Assembly (NCBI GenBank): GCA_002811675.1
Contig: PDIM01010336.1
Coordinates: 1 to 36,149, forward strand
Direction: 5' to 3'
Source of the DNA: Ichthyosporea sp. XGB-2017a
Taxonomy: Eukaryota > Opisthokonta > Ichthyosporea
Length of the DNA stretch: 36,149 nucleotides
The translations under genes and the position numbers were made by a program. Every line of letters begins with the position of its first letter. The stretch's first letter is position 1. Positions 1-10,409 of the stretch are shown piece by piece. The notes beneath the pieces were generated by a model. The model was not told the origin of the DNA. It saw only the letters and a program-made list of their open reading frames with translations, and did not search any database.

Positions 1-344
1 TACAATTGCGTAATCTCTGATTGATCGGATCTCCTATTCGCATCATCTGTGTGACTCCCGTCTAATTTGGTTACTTTGATCCGCTGCTCTCATCATCGAT
101 ATACTTCTAGCTTCTCACAATAGTAGATGTACCAGAGATCACCCGCCCCTAACCCTCCTTATCTATGGGAATTACTCCAGTCTCCATCCATCATGGGTAT
201 ATAAAGGATTACCATGCAGCCCTGTGTTTATGTGGTTTTCCTTGTCTAATTATTAACAAGTGTTTTGGTTCAGAGGAGATTAGCAGGTTAACGTATTAAA
301 TCCCCCCTTTTTGTAAAAGAAGTATATCTATATAACAAATCATA
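1..344 (+). promoter_or_regulatory. Ferritin upstream region
   Basis: No gene is visible here. The stretch lies directly upstream of ferritin and contains a TATA-like element at 198-207. I looked for the CAGTGN loop of an animal iron-responsive element and did not find it. A pyrimidine-rich stretch ending in CAG near 273 could be the acceptor of a 5'-UTR intron, but no donor can be fixed. Confidence 0.4.
198..207 (+). promoter_or_regulatory. TATA-like box upstream of ferritin
   Basis: The sequence TATATAAAGG matches the TATA consensus and lies about 138 nt upstream of the ferritin ATG, leaving room for a 5' UTR of roughly 100 nt. The transcription start is not known. Confidence 0.45.
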
Positions 345-860
345 ATGTCCGTGTGCAGACAGAACTACACCTCTGATAGTGAAAACATTATCAATGAGCA
401 GATCGCATATGAATTGCGTGCCAGCTACACATATATGGCGATGGCCAGTTACTTTAGCCGTGATGACGTGGCCCTCCCTGGATTTGCCAAGTTCTTCAGC
501 AAGAACTCTGACGAAGAGCGTGACCATGCCCAGAAGTTGATCAACTACCAAAACATGAGAGGAGGACGTGTTCAGTACCAGGAGATTGAGGCCCCCCCTA
601 CTGAGATTCCATCTGCCATGGCTGCTTTGGAGGAAGCTTTGAACTTGGAAAAAACTGTAAACGCACATCTTCTGAAAGTACACAAAATTGCTGAAGAGCA
701 AAATGACTGCCAGTTGACTGATTTCATTGAAGGTGAATTTTTGAGCGAGCAAGTGGAGGCCATGAAGGAACTTGCCGATCTTATTACCAACCTGAAGAGG
801 TGTGGTGGAGACGGACTCGGTCTTTTTCTTTTTGATAAAGAACTTGAGAAACACGCCTAA
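345..860 (+). CDS. Ferritin, animal heavy-chain type (ferroxidase)
   Basis: Single-exon gene for a 171-residue ferritin that should oxidise Fe2+ and store iron as a 24-subunit shell. The ferroxidase ligands of the animal H-type family appear at their expected places: E23, Y30, E57, E58, H61 (motif DEERDH), E102 (NLEK) and Q136 (SEQVEAM). The length equals the cytosolic family norm, and there is no evident signal or transit peptide, so a cytosolic location is inferred. The ATG lies about 140 nt after a TATA-like box, and an AATAAA lies 18 nt after the TAA stop. The gene converges on importin-11. Similarity to invertebrate ferritins is strong by eye along the whole length, which is unusual if the host is a distant protist. 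Confidence 0.96.
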   Translation: MSVCRQNYTSDSENIINEQIAYELRASYTYMAMASYFSRDDVALPGFAKFFSKNSDEERDHAQKLINYQNMRGGRVQYQEIEAPPTEIPSAMAALEEALNLEKTVNAHLLKVHKIAEEQNDCQLTDFIEGEFLSEQVEAMKELADLITNLKRCGGDGLGLFLFDKELEKHA

Positions 861-877
861 AACCACTTGACTCCTGA

Positions 878-883
878 AATAAA
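878..883 (+). terminator. Putative polyadenylation signal of ferritin
   Basis: AATAAA begins 18 nt after the ferritin stop codon. Its position suits a short 3' UTR in this compact, convergent arrangement. The assignment rests on the motif alone. Confidence 0.4.
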
Positions 884-1051
884 AAATGTACATTATTAAC
901 GGGGAACTGAGAAGAAAAGAAACAAAACAGTTCCCCACCCTGCACTAGTTGCGTTCAAAACTTAAAAAACTTGCCACAACTCTTTCTTCTTTTGTTTTGT
1001 TTAACATTTGTTTCGTATTAAATGTTGGTGCATGTCTGTGTTTATTTTCCC

Positions 1052-4000
1052 TTAGTGCACATTCGAACTTTTGGTCGGTGAGTATCGATTCAAGTCTTTA
1101 ATGGTCTCTTCCGAGACCTTCGCTATGAGTCCTCTGAATGTTGCACCGTATATCTGTTCGCTTTTCCCAAGAGAAGCATAAAAGTAATCTCTCAAAGTAG
1201 CTGAATATACAGGGTCCAAAAGTGAGAGCTAAAAATATCACACAAGAATATATTCAATTAGAAAGAGATTTTCCAGGGCAAAACGAATTAAAATCAAACA
1301 AAATCCTTACCTCCCTCTTTCGCACATCTTCCAAATTTTCGTCATCCTCTTCGTGGCCGACTCCACCTTGTCTTACAAGATAGCTACGAGGCAAGGTAAA
1401 AAAGAAAGAAGAACCGGTTAATAACTGTGAACTATAATTTCAATGAAGCGAAAGAAATCCTATGCAATATACATACTCATAGCCTCCTTCAGGACCATTT
1501 AGCTTATGAATTTCTGTCATAACATCAACTATAATAGCAAGAATATCATTAAAGTGCGTTTCAACAACGGGGCCGCCCAATTCCAAAAAGCCGCATAAAG
1601 CCAAAGCTACCAGTTTTCTTTTTTCTGGCTGAGCAATCATATTGTTCTTTTAAACGCAAACGAGCATTACAATAAAAAGAATTTTAAGTTAGAAAAAGAA
1701 CAAATAAAACAGCAAATACAATTGGCACGATTATTGTCCTAAATATACCTTGGTGCTTCCTGTCAATGTAGAAAGTCCACTAAGGTACATAAGACCGTTA
1801 TTGTGGTCTTTGTCGTTTGTGCCAAGCTTTCGAGATGGAAGCTGCAAACAAAACGCTTTGTCAACTTTTTTCTTTGTTTAAAACAATATGATACACTTAG
1901 CAAAAAATACTTACATTGACTAGAAGAATTTTAACAAATTCCGCAAATACGTTTAGTTGCTGCGCATTTAAAGGTGAAGCATTGGCTTTTTCGAAAAGTT
2001 CCAAAGCAAATTTTCTGTTTTGAACAAAAATACGGCAAAACAAGGAAAGGTAGGCATTCATCACTGTATTAAATTCTTCACCTTTCAGAACCAGGAATAG
2101 TATAGACGCAAGATAATTTTCTAGCAGACTCGGACCTTGTTCAGGAAAGGCGCGGAAAATAAGATCAACAAGCTTTGATAGAATAACTTGCCCTTCGGGT
2201 CGAAGATTCTTTTGAAGACTGCAAATCACCGAAGCGAGAATGGCAGATATTGACTGCATAACCTCATTCGGGGAAAGTAACAGATACGACTCAATAATGT
2301 TCACGCAGATTTTCAAGTTTTCGCTAGCTACGTCTAATACAGGAAACACATTAGGGAGAACTTGAATCATATGTTGAGAACATGACGGTGTTGCCTTCAT
2401 TACAGCAAGCCAAAGCTCTAGACCATCTTCCATCAAATACACATGGGACTCATTATTCAAGTCAGTGCTTGTTTGAATAACGTTAAGCAGAAAATCGTGA
2501 ATATTCGATGAGTATTCACCCAAAGCTTTGACCAAATAAATAGATGTAGTCACAATGGCAGATTTAAGAAGATTATGCTCTTGAGCTTGAACCCATAGTT
2601 GTGGCAAATAGGAGCAAAAGCTAGCAACAAACGGCCTCATATCTTTGTCCACCCTTTCAATAATTACAGACAGAACACTAAGAACCTGCATTTTGGAGTC
2701 ACATTCTTCTGCTTCACACAAGAGTTGAAACAGTGAGGTGAACGCTGCAGGGAGATATTCTTGAAAGTCATGCGGATGAAACCCAAAGTCATCAACAGCC
2801 TGTTTCAAAGCAACCGCAGCAGACAAACGCACGACGAGGTCTTCGGTTCCCGTCAATAGTGTTACCAGAACACGATATGCCCCCTTACGATCATTTAGCT
2901 TAACTCCGATCCAAGCTCCAATCAACAGCGCTGCTCGTCTACGAATAATCTTGTACTGTGGGCGCATATCCTGCACATCTTTTTGCAAAACTGAATGAAA
3001 GTACGCGGTGAAGTCTAAATTATCATACAAGTCGTATGCCCCTCTCGCAACAGCATTATATACGGCATCTTTTAAAAGGATGCTGGGAAGATCATAGCCC
3101 CCATCAACATTCTGAACCGATTCAAGAAGTTCCAGCACTATCGGAGCTATAAGCTCACGGCAATCGTTAAAAAAAGAAAGATATACATTTGTAGCACAGC
3201 TGTGAAGATTGTAGCGCCAAGAGTCGCCACTTTCTTCAAATACAAAATCCTCAGGGTTATTTTCCCAGCTGACAAGGTCATTTTCAGTCATAACGAAATA
3301 CCGACGGATAAGCAAAGTGTTCATTTGTACGATAACAGTGGGGGCAAGCACACTCTTGACAACTTCTATAGCTGCTTTACATTTCATCTCCGACAAAGCA
3401 TCACCTTCCTTTGCTTTGTAGCTTTTAAAGTTAGCCACATGCTTAACAAAAAGCAGAGATTGAATAAGCAATCTGTCAAGAACAGGCCTACCATGCTGCT
3501 CTGCCTCTTCGTGCGCTTGTCCAATACAATTTACAAAAAATCTCAAAGTAGGTTCATTCAACTCTGAGTAGGCAATGGGATTGCTATACTGAGTTTCCAC
3601 AATGCACTTTGCCATTTTGATAATGGTACGATCAAATTTATCCCCAAAGTCACTATCTGCAGGAATAAGAAGCCTTAGCTGCACACTCTGTGTCATACAC
3701 TCCAACAGTTCTTTTAAGAAAGACATTGCAGATTCGGATTGTGCAAAGTCAACGTAGCCATAAATCAGTATTGGGCGTATAATCTTTAGGCAAGTGCGAC
3801 ATAGTTCTACATTCTTCAGATGAGATGTTTTCAGTTCATGGGACTGCTCATCTGACAGCTTCCCCACTCCACTTGCTTTAACCCCAACCAAAGGCTCTAA
3901 AAAGGCCTTCAAATAAATATTATATACAATTACAACATGTTGAAGAAGCTCATCTGCAATCTGCCGAAACACGACCTTGTCGGCAGCTAAGCGTTTAAAC

Positions 4001-4479
4001 GCCAAGGTTTTTACAACATACTGAAGCACCACTAGAGACCTTTCCCTCTCTAAAGGATTCTCCGACTTAATTTTCCCTATCAAGCTCGGCAATAGTTGTG
4101 GCCAATATTTCGGGCAATCATAGCGTGCGATTCTTGCAATAAGAACCGCCAATTGTGTCGCAATTTGATTCACTTCCTCCCCAAAAGAGTACAAAAGCTT
4201 TTCCCTGATTAACCCTTTCTCATCCTCTCGGATCGCATTTGGGGCCGTCTTTCTCCAATAGCGATCAATTCCATTTTTAAACAATAAAACAGCCATCCAG
4301 CGACGATGCAAGTCAATACTCGAGTCAGAAAAAATCTGCTGAAGGGTAGCAAAGTAGCCTGGTCTAGTCTCCCATTCCTTTACCGTTTTCTCGGCTCCTT
4401 TAACCGCCTCTGGGACCTGGCTCACCGCCCTCCCAATCACTTCTAAAACTTCTTGAAGATTAAATCCTACTGCGTTCAT
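1052..4479 (-). CDS. IPO11: Importin-11-like karyopherin (five exons)
   Basis: Importin-beta family nuclear import receptor made of HEAT repeats. I read five exons on the minus strand: 4479-1915, 1841-1749, 1646-1477, 1383-1311 and 1228-1052, joining in frame to about 1,025 residues, close to the roughly 975 of animal importin-11. The N-terminal part carries the family hallmark around FKNGIDRYWR (a RanGTP-binding type domain), then NQIATQLAVLIARIAR and TLAFKRLAADK. The small 3' exons encode the conserved QPEKRKL and LLDPVYSATLRDY segments seen at the C-terminus of importin-11. Introns are GT-AG and 73 to 102 nt long. The acceptor of exon 3 (AAAAG) is weak; a CAG 12 nt further would remove four residues. 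The start ATG was chosen because homology begins there. The stop is TAA, 191 bp from the ferritin stop. Confidence 0.92.
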
Positions 4480-6069
4480 GCTACCTTTTCTTTTTTTTAA
4501 CCAATACAGACGCGACAATAACCCTTCTTCTTTGGTGGCCCACTCTTTCTTGCCCACCCAAAATATGGAAGAAAAACACAACAACACAGTATGCAAAACA
4601 CCGCAAGCAATACCCAAAAGACTCTAATCTGAGTCAATCCAATAACGCTCCCCCTCGCTATCTTCTTTGAAATCAACAACAAAAGAAATAATAACACGAA
4701 AAAAACACGAGAGACACAACGGAAAGGGAAAGAAAGAAGGTGAGGAGTGAGGGAAAGGGGGGGGGGAGGAGGGAACAGCTGTTGTGGGGCCTCATGGAAT
4801 ATTATTATGGTGATGGTGATGGGCCTCCCCTACCATGTAGAGTGTAGACTGTAGTGCATGTACACACCAATTCCATCTCCAGACTATTGTTTCCAGCTCC
4901 GCTCTCAAAGGTCACGTACATTATTGGCACACACTAAGCTTCCTTTGCTTCCTCTACCCAACCGCCACGTCAGGGATAGCTGTAAACTTGTCAACTGGTC
5001 CTGGTGCACGATCCAATACTCACTAGACAGTTTTTTGAACACCAGTTTGTCATTTATTGTTCAATATTTTCACATTGCATGTTTTTCTTGCTTGTTCAAA
5101 GTGATACTTTGTGTTCACTCACGCAGGTCTAACTGGGTCGTCTTTTCAGCTTCCTGTACTAAATGTACTGACTCACAATGAGAGAATAATAGTACTTCAG
5201 CATCCTGTTTAGGATAAACTAGTCAATGTCTTCTCTAATCCCTGGAGATGAAAGCCGAATGGGGGTTGACTTTCCCGTGCTGCAGCTTATACTGTGGGAT
5301 TGATTGAAGTCTTGGGTTCATTTAATAATTGTCTCCAATAGTCGATCACCAAGATTTGACCGACTTTAGGACGGGAGGAGTGACGAGGTTAAGAAGAAAG
5401 AGACGAACTTTTTTACCTTCTTATATTCGAAAAAGCAGCTGGAGGCAGAATATATACGACGTGGATAACTGTGGCCTATTATTTTGAACCGCTGTGCTCC
5501 AGACCCTTCATCTTACAGGATGACCTCAGCTCCCCTTGTCGACTGGCACTTTGCACTGAGCAGTTTGTGATGTAGACCTTTAAGGAAGTAGCTCCGTGTT
5601 TTCTTTATCTGAATTCGTCTGTACCCATAATGGACGGAATGGATTCTTTCGACTGTCTTAAAACGTGCCTCTTTGTTTCAAAACACAAGACATAGTAATT
5701 GATCTTTTTTAATTGATGACATGGATGAATTATACTGGAATGGCCCTGGAGGGTTGGGTGTATACCATCAATAAGATGGAATATCAATACATGATTGGCC
5801 AAATAGTCATGCATTCATAACTTATGCAAGATTTGAGAGATGAACCATCTGTAACGAGGCGCTTTGCTCAATTCAGTTCCAGATCCTCCTGATCTACTGC
5901 AAAAGCCCCGCTGTAGCAAAAGTGCAGTGCATCCAGGCAAAAAATGAAAAGAAAAAATCTGAACTTTGTATTTAAGAAAACACCTCCTTGTTTGAGTTAA
6001 GCGTTGTCATGTTAATCTCTTATCTTGCATTCACCCGAGATTCATGTGCATATAGATTTTTAAAAAAAC
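4480..6069. other. Long gene-free stretch between importin-11 and the MFS gene
   Basis: About 1.6 kb between two divergent genes, unusually long for this window. It starts with the importin-11 promoter and a purine-rich tract with ten consecutive G at 4757-4766. Open frames of up to 107 codons exist (for example 4858-5181 +), but their translations show no domain, no codon regularity and no recognisable similarity. I see no tRNA, repeat or mobile element. Confidence 0.5.
4751..4773 (+). promoter_or_regulatory. G-run tract with G-quadruplex potential
   Basis: Three G, then ten G in a row, then another GGG, separated by purines. It lies about 270 nt upstream of the importin-11 start, on the strand opposite to that gene. 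It meets the simple pattern for a G-quadruplex; whether it folds is unknown. Confidence 0.3.
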
Positions 6070-7665
6070 ATGAACGAAGAAAAAGCAAAACATAGAGAAG
6101 GTGGTATGGAAATATATGAGGTGCCTAATCGAAGCTCAGTCTCTTCGATTCGCAAGAATTCCTTTCCTTCTATTCTCAACGCACCTACAGAGACGAAAAG
6201 TAGATGTTCAGGATACTCTGGTGAGGGCATTGAAGATGACAAGGACACTTGCTTTCTGAGTGAGGAGACTTCTGTGGCGTACTACTTCACGAACAAGTTC
6301 GGGTATGGCAAATATCAGCACAAAAGAATGTTTTTACCAGCATATGCTGCTTTTTGTGATGGCATTGAGATTTTCCTTGCTGGACTTTTGAACTATAATT
6401 TGGGGTTGGTTGATGAATGGTCACTTAAGGGAGATGGGAAGGCCTTTTCGTCATTGGCATCTGTAGTATTCGTTGGAATGGCTGTTGGTTCTGTTTTATT
6501 TAGTGCATTATCTGATCACTTCGGAAGACGGCCTGTTTTTGTTCTAGTCAGTATCTGTTTATTTGTTGTTTCTTTTAGTGCAACTTTTTCTACTTCATTT
6601 GCCATGTTAATGACTCTTCGGGGAGTTACGGGTCTATTCATGGGGGGCATATGCCCAATACTTATAACAATGGCGCGAGAAATGAGTCCTCAAAAAAACT
6701 AGAAACTGGTCATTATGGTTATATTAATTGCTTTCTGTTGTGGAAGCTTCTACTGTGCTTTTGTGGGGTTTCTGTGTCTGGATACACTCGGATGGAGATA
6801 CTTTTTGGCCTTTTGCTCGCTCCCTTCAGGGATACAGTGTTTTTTGACGTTTTTCTACCCCGAAACTGTCCGCTTTCACGAATCCAAAGGAAACTTTCAA
6901 GCAATGGAGGATATACTGATACGCATGGGAATAGAAAATCAAGCAACAGAAGACCAGTTGAACGAAGTGAGAAGTCGCTGTAGTGAACTTCGCAGAGAAT
7001 TTGACATGGGAAGGTTGGCTCTAAAGAGAGAGCAAACAACTTTGGAAAAGATGATGCAGGCAACAAAACTCTTTAGCAGAGAAAATATTCGCATCACAAC
7101 GGCCCTCGCTTTTGGGTGGTTTGCTATGAGCTTTAACTTGTATGGACTCTCCTTTTATCTTCAGAAGGTCCTCGACATTCATGGATTTGAGCCTGATAAC
7201 ATCTATAAAACCACATTGGTCAACACTACTGGGTTATTGGCCGGTACGTTGGCCACAGCACTTGCTTTGCAATGGATGGAGTATCGAATGGTTATATCTT
7301 TGACCTCCCTTACATGTGCCGCCTTCGCTATTGGTTTTGCTTTTAGCTCAACTTCAAGTGCCATAGTTGCTCTTGCGTGGTTGTATCAATTCTCCATAGG
7401 ATCAATTCAAACCGCTTTGTACACATTGGCACCGCTTGTGTACCACTCTTACATAAGAGCTTCTGGAATTGGCTTTGGTAGTGCCGTTATAAGAATTAGT
7501 GGGGTTGTCGTATCATATTCCTTCAATGCGATCCTTTCAACTTCGGACATTGACTCAGTCAAAATAGCATATGGAATATCTGCCATCTTGGCGTTTTTAA
7601 CAGCCATTGAGATACTGCTGTTTGTAAAAAGAAACGACAAAAAAAAAATATCCGAAGTTCTTTGA
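6070..7665 (+). CDS. MFS transporter, SV2/SVOP-like, with in-frame TAG
   Basis: Major facilitator superfamily membrane transporter, 531 codons plus stop. An acidic cytosolic N-terminus (about 85 residues) is followed by a first membrane segment containing CDGIEIF, then the loop motif SDHFGRRP (residues 148-155) typical of the MFS between segments 2 and 3, then further hydrophobic segments consistent with a 12-helix fold and a long central loop after segment 6 (residues about 275-330). The substrate is not predictable; organic ions or sugars are typical of the family. A single TAG at 6700-6702 (codon 211) interrupts the frame between segments 4 and 5, where relatives have a basic residue before a glycine. 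The frame resumes at once with no shift, and an ATG lies 12 nt later. It may be a pseudogene, read through, recoded, or expressed as two halves. The final stop is TGA. Confidence 0.8.
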
Positions 7666-7804
7666 AAAATTGAAAGAATGGAAACAAAATTCCCTTCGGA
7701 GGGTTGAAAAATAAAATTTTAGCAATTAATCAAATTTCCAAAAGCGGATAATTTTTTTTTCCAAAAATCAAAAAGTTTTTTTTGGTTGTCCTGGTGACAT
7801 TTAC

Positions 7805-7826
7805 AAAAAAGCCTCGGGGCTTTTTT
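7805..7826 (+). other. Perfect hairpin with TCGG loop and T-run
   Basis: The arms AAAAAAGCC and GGCTTTTTT form a 9-bp stem around a TCGG tetraloop, followed by one more T. It resembles a bacterial intrinsic terminator in form, but lies 140 nt downstream of a eukaryotic protein gene. It could mark an RNA 3' end or be chance in AT-rich sequence. Confidence 0.35.
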
Positions 7827-8043
7827 TAAAAAATATATTTACAACACCAAATTATCGATCAAAACCAAAAAAAAATTCTGGCACTACTGACTTTTTGTAC
7901 TAGAGAAAACAAAATTGAACCATATTTGTGTAAGGTAAAAAGGAAAAGGTTTTTGTGGGAACATGCAAAGAGAAATATAGGAAAGAGTGTGGAAACAAAG
8001 CGGCTGTTACGGCGAAGAATTAAGGAAAAGAGACGAGGAGAAG

Positions 8044-8050
8044 TATAAAA
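8044..8050 (+). promoter_or_regulatory. TATA-like element upstream of CFAP53
   Basis: TATAAAA lies about 210 nt upstream of the CFAP53 ATG, in otherwise AT-rich DNA, so the match is weak evidence on its own. Confidence 0.25.
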
Positions 8051-8259
8051 CTAGCCTATTTAAATCTCAACTTATAGTCAATCCAAAAGAAAAAGACCGT
8101 CGGGGGGGGAAATATCTATTAGCTTTACTCTTCTAACTTTCATAGTTTATATTTTTATTGGTAGTTCACTGTTCAATTTTGGGAATCGAAATTTGAGTGA
8201 CCGACAGGAATAGTGACGTTGTTAATGGGTAGTAAGAGGCAGTTCACTTTAAGTTCAAG

Positions 8260-9750
8260 ATGACGAATATAATGGTAAAGATGAGATCTAAAAATTCCAT
8301 TCCCCCGGAATTGCTTATCTTAGAGAAAAGGCGGCAAGATGAAGCAAGGGATGTAATGTTAAAGCAAGCAGATTATCTCAAGAAAACTTTGCTGAGCTCT
8401 CAATGGGAAAATGATACTGACGCCAGAATTCAAAGAGGGACCATAAACAAAAGAGTTAGAAACCTAAAGTTGGAAAAGGAAAATGAATTGACCATTCGTC
8501 GGCAGAAGTTAAAATCATTATTGTGGAACGAACACCAGATGTATAAGAACGAAATTAACTCCAAAGAGATTTCTTTCGAGGATAGGCAAATAGACCTTAG
8601 AAATCGTGTAACAACTATGCGTGAAAAGAACGAAGCCATGAGGCAAGAAAAAGTAAGGCAGAAGTATCTTCAGAGGTGGAGAAATGATTGTGATGATATT
8701 CGCAGAATTCATTCTGAAAAATTCATTGAAGATGTCAAGAGCGATAGAGATAATCAAATTCTATTTAAAAAGCAGGAGGAAGAAGCTCTCAAAGCAGAAG
8801 AGAAAAAAATTACAGAGCTTTGGTATGCGGACATTGAGGCAAAGAAAAGAAGGGAGGAGAGGGAAGCCAAAGCTAAGGCCGAGCGCGATGAAGACACGGC
8901 TAGGGTGCTTTTGATGCAATTGGGTGCACTTAAAATGCAGCAAGAAGAGGCTGCCGCAGTCAGGGCAGAGGAAGGAAGAAAGTTGCTACTGGAATGTCAG
9001 CAGAGGGCGGAAGAAGAAATGAACGCACATAAACTCAAGGAGTCAAAGGCGCGACTGATGGCACAGGATTTGGCTAAATACAATGAGATTGCAATGAGAG
9101 CACGACGAAGACAAATGAAGGAGGACGCTCTACTTGACATGAAAATTATTGACGATACTATGGCAGCTGAGGAAAATGAGCGCACATCGCGAATTAAGAG
9201 GAAGCTCAAATTACAGGAAGAAATGCAGATGTACAGAAAGTATCTCCAAGATAGCCTTGAAGCCGAAAAAGAGCAAGAGAAGGTTATGGAAAAGTACAGA
9301 GAGCAAGAAATATATGCCGCTGAAAAGAAACGTATCGACCAATGGGAAAGAGAGCGCAAAGCAAGAGCTGAATTAATGAAGGAAGTTATTAAAGTCCGCA
9401 AGGAGCAGCTTGCTGAAAAGGCTGAAGCTGAGAAGATCAGGGCTGAAGAAGAAGTAAAGATTAGAGAACAGCTCCTGAAGGATATCGAAGAAGGCCGAAT
9501 CATAGAAATTGAAACTAGAAAGGCACAACTTGAAAAGGAAGCTGACTATGCGCGGCAGTTACGAGCCCAAATAGCGTACAATGCGGAAATGAATAGCAGA
9601 CGCAAGAAAGCTGACGACGACGAAATCAAATGGTCCATCATGGCAGAGGAACAATACCAAAAGGAACTGGTGGAGGAAGTTGCACGAATTCGCCGAGAAC
9701 CACGAAATACAACGCAGTTTCGAAAACGCGCCCCAGAATGGAGATTCTAA
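8260..9750 (+). CDS. CFAP53: Coiled-coil axonemal protein, CFAP53-like (TPH domain)
   Basis: Single-exon gene for a 496-residue, almost wholly helical, highly charged protein of the trichohyalin-plectin-homology group. The section with QRWRNDCDD (about residue 145), followed by alternating K/E/R coiled coil, resembles CFAP53 (CCDC11), a microtubule inner protein of cilia and flagella that also acts in dynein-arm assembly. Length is close to the roughly 500 residues of the family. The related TPH proteins CFAP45 and MNS1 are the main alternatives. If correct, the organism makes motile flagella at some stage. A second in-frame ATG lies four codons after the chosen start. The stop is TAA, and AATAAA follows at 9873-9878. 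Confidence 0.72.
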   Translation: MTNIMVKMRSKNSIPPELLILEKRRQDEARDVMLKQADYLKKTLLSSQWENDTDARIQRGTINKRVRNLKLEKENELTIRRQKLKSLLWNEHQMYKNEINSKEISFEDRQIDLRNRVTTMREKNEAMRQEKVRQKYLQRWRNDCDDIRRIHSEKFIEDVKSDRDNQILFKKQEEEALKAEEKKITELWYADIEAKKRREEREAKAKAERDEDTARVLLMQLGALKMQQEEAAAVRAEEGRKLLLECQQRAEEEMNAHKLKESKARLMAQDLAKYNEIAMRARRRQMKEDALLDMKIIDDTMAAEENERTSRIKRKLKLQEEMQMYRKYLQDSLEAEKEQEKVMEKYREQEIYAAEKKRIDQWERERKARAELMKEVIKVRKEQLAEKAEAEKIRAEEEVKIREQLLKDIEEGRIIEIETRKAQLEKEADYARQLRAQIAYNAEMNSRRKKADDDEIKWSIMAEEQYQKELVEEVARIRREPRNTTQFRKRAPEWRF

Positions 9751-9872
9751 CATTCTATCAAATTCACAAACACCGACTTTTCAAAAACTCAGTACTCCCC
9801 ATCTCTCAAATCCCCTTTTATCAATGCACTTCTGTATCAAGAGTTCTTTGGTGCTTGGCTCATGAATTCACA

Positions 9873-9878
9873 AATAAA
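9873..9878 (+). terminator. Putative polyadenylation signal of CFAP53
   Basis: AATAAA lies about 120 nt after the CFAP53 stop and just before the stop of the convergent gene at 9948. The call rests on the motif and position only. Confidence 0.35.
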
Positions 9879-9947
9879 ATCTTAAAGTAAAATTTGTGAA
9901 GATAACCAATGTACCCACAGCCCAATTCAAGCCCCCGCTACTAGACA

Positions 9948-10409
9948 TTATTTGCCATAAAATTTCTTGAGCTCCACAGCGTAATCGGGAACCTTGAAAA
10001 CCTTCCAATACGAAATATATGCTTGCAGAACCAAAGGGGGAGTGTCGCATTGCACATCCAACAAGCACAGCTTTTGCTCCAAACAGCAATCAACAGTGAA
10101 ATCAATGACAGCAGCAAGGTGCTCATGAAGGGTGTACTGGTTGTCGGAAAGTGAGACATCCCCGCCCCTCAGCAACTCCCCGCAAGCAGTCACTATACCA
10201 TTCTTTACAAACTCCAGTGCCTCCACATGTTCTTTAACAAGCACAAAGAAGTTAGAATTGGCCAAGTCTGATTGTGCAATGGCTAGCAAGCGGCCACATC
10301 TCCTAATACAAAGAGCCTTCAGTTCGGGTAAATGGACGTCCATCAAAGCCTTGAGGACTGCCACACGGGAGGTCCTTCCCATCCCCTCCTTCCCCTCCTT
10401 CCCCGACAT
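9948..10409 (-). CDS. Small protein of unknown function
   Basis: An open frame of 153 residues starting at ATG 10409. A TAG lies in frame a few codons upstream, so unless an upstream exon exists this is the first possible start. After a Gly/Lys/Glu-rich leader the protein appears all-helical, with amphipathic segments such as LKALMDVHLPELKALCIRR and a C-terminus rich in hydrophobics and aromatics. I see no signal peptide, clear membrane segment or known motif, and do not recognise the family. The composition (balanced, few rare residues) and the orderly position between CFAP53 and DNAJC7 support a real gene. It shares a divergent upstream region with DNAJC7. Confidence 0.6.
   Translation of the reverse strand: MSGKEGKEGMGRTSRVAVLKALMDVHLPELKALCIRRCGRLLAIAQSDLANSNFFVLVKEHVEALEFVKNGIVTACGELLRGGDVSLSDNQYTLHEHLAAVIDFTVDCCLEQKLCLLDVQCDTPPLVLQAYISYWKVFKVPDYAVELKKFYGK

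Larger units (their letters stand above)
7666..8259. other. AT-rich intergenic region between MFS and CFAP53 genes
   Basis: No gene is visible. The region is A/T-rich with many A and T runs. It holds a possible polyadenylation signal (AATAAA at 7710-7715), a perfect hairpin at 7805-7826 and a TATA-like TATAAAA at 8044-8050. Confidence 0.4.

Noticed and set aside
1-344. Iron-responsive element in the ferritin 5' region
   Set aside because: No CAGTGN loop with a suitable stem was found.
4858-5181. 107-codon open frame between importin-11 and the MFS gene
   Set aside because: Its translation has no domain, odd composition and no recognisable similarity; probably chance.
5820-5940. Possible tRNA in the gap before the MFS gene
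   Set aside because: No convincing A-box and B-box pair or cloverleaf could be found by eye.
7805-7826. Bacterial origin or contamination suggested by the terminator-like hairpin
   Set aside because: All flanking genes are eukaryotic, and introns occur on both sides of the site in the same window.
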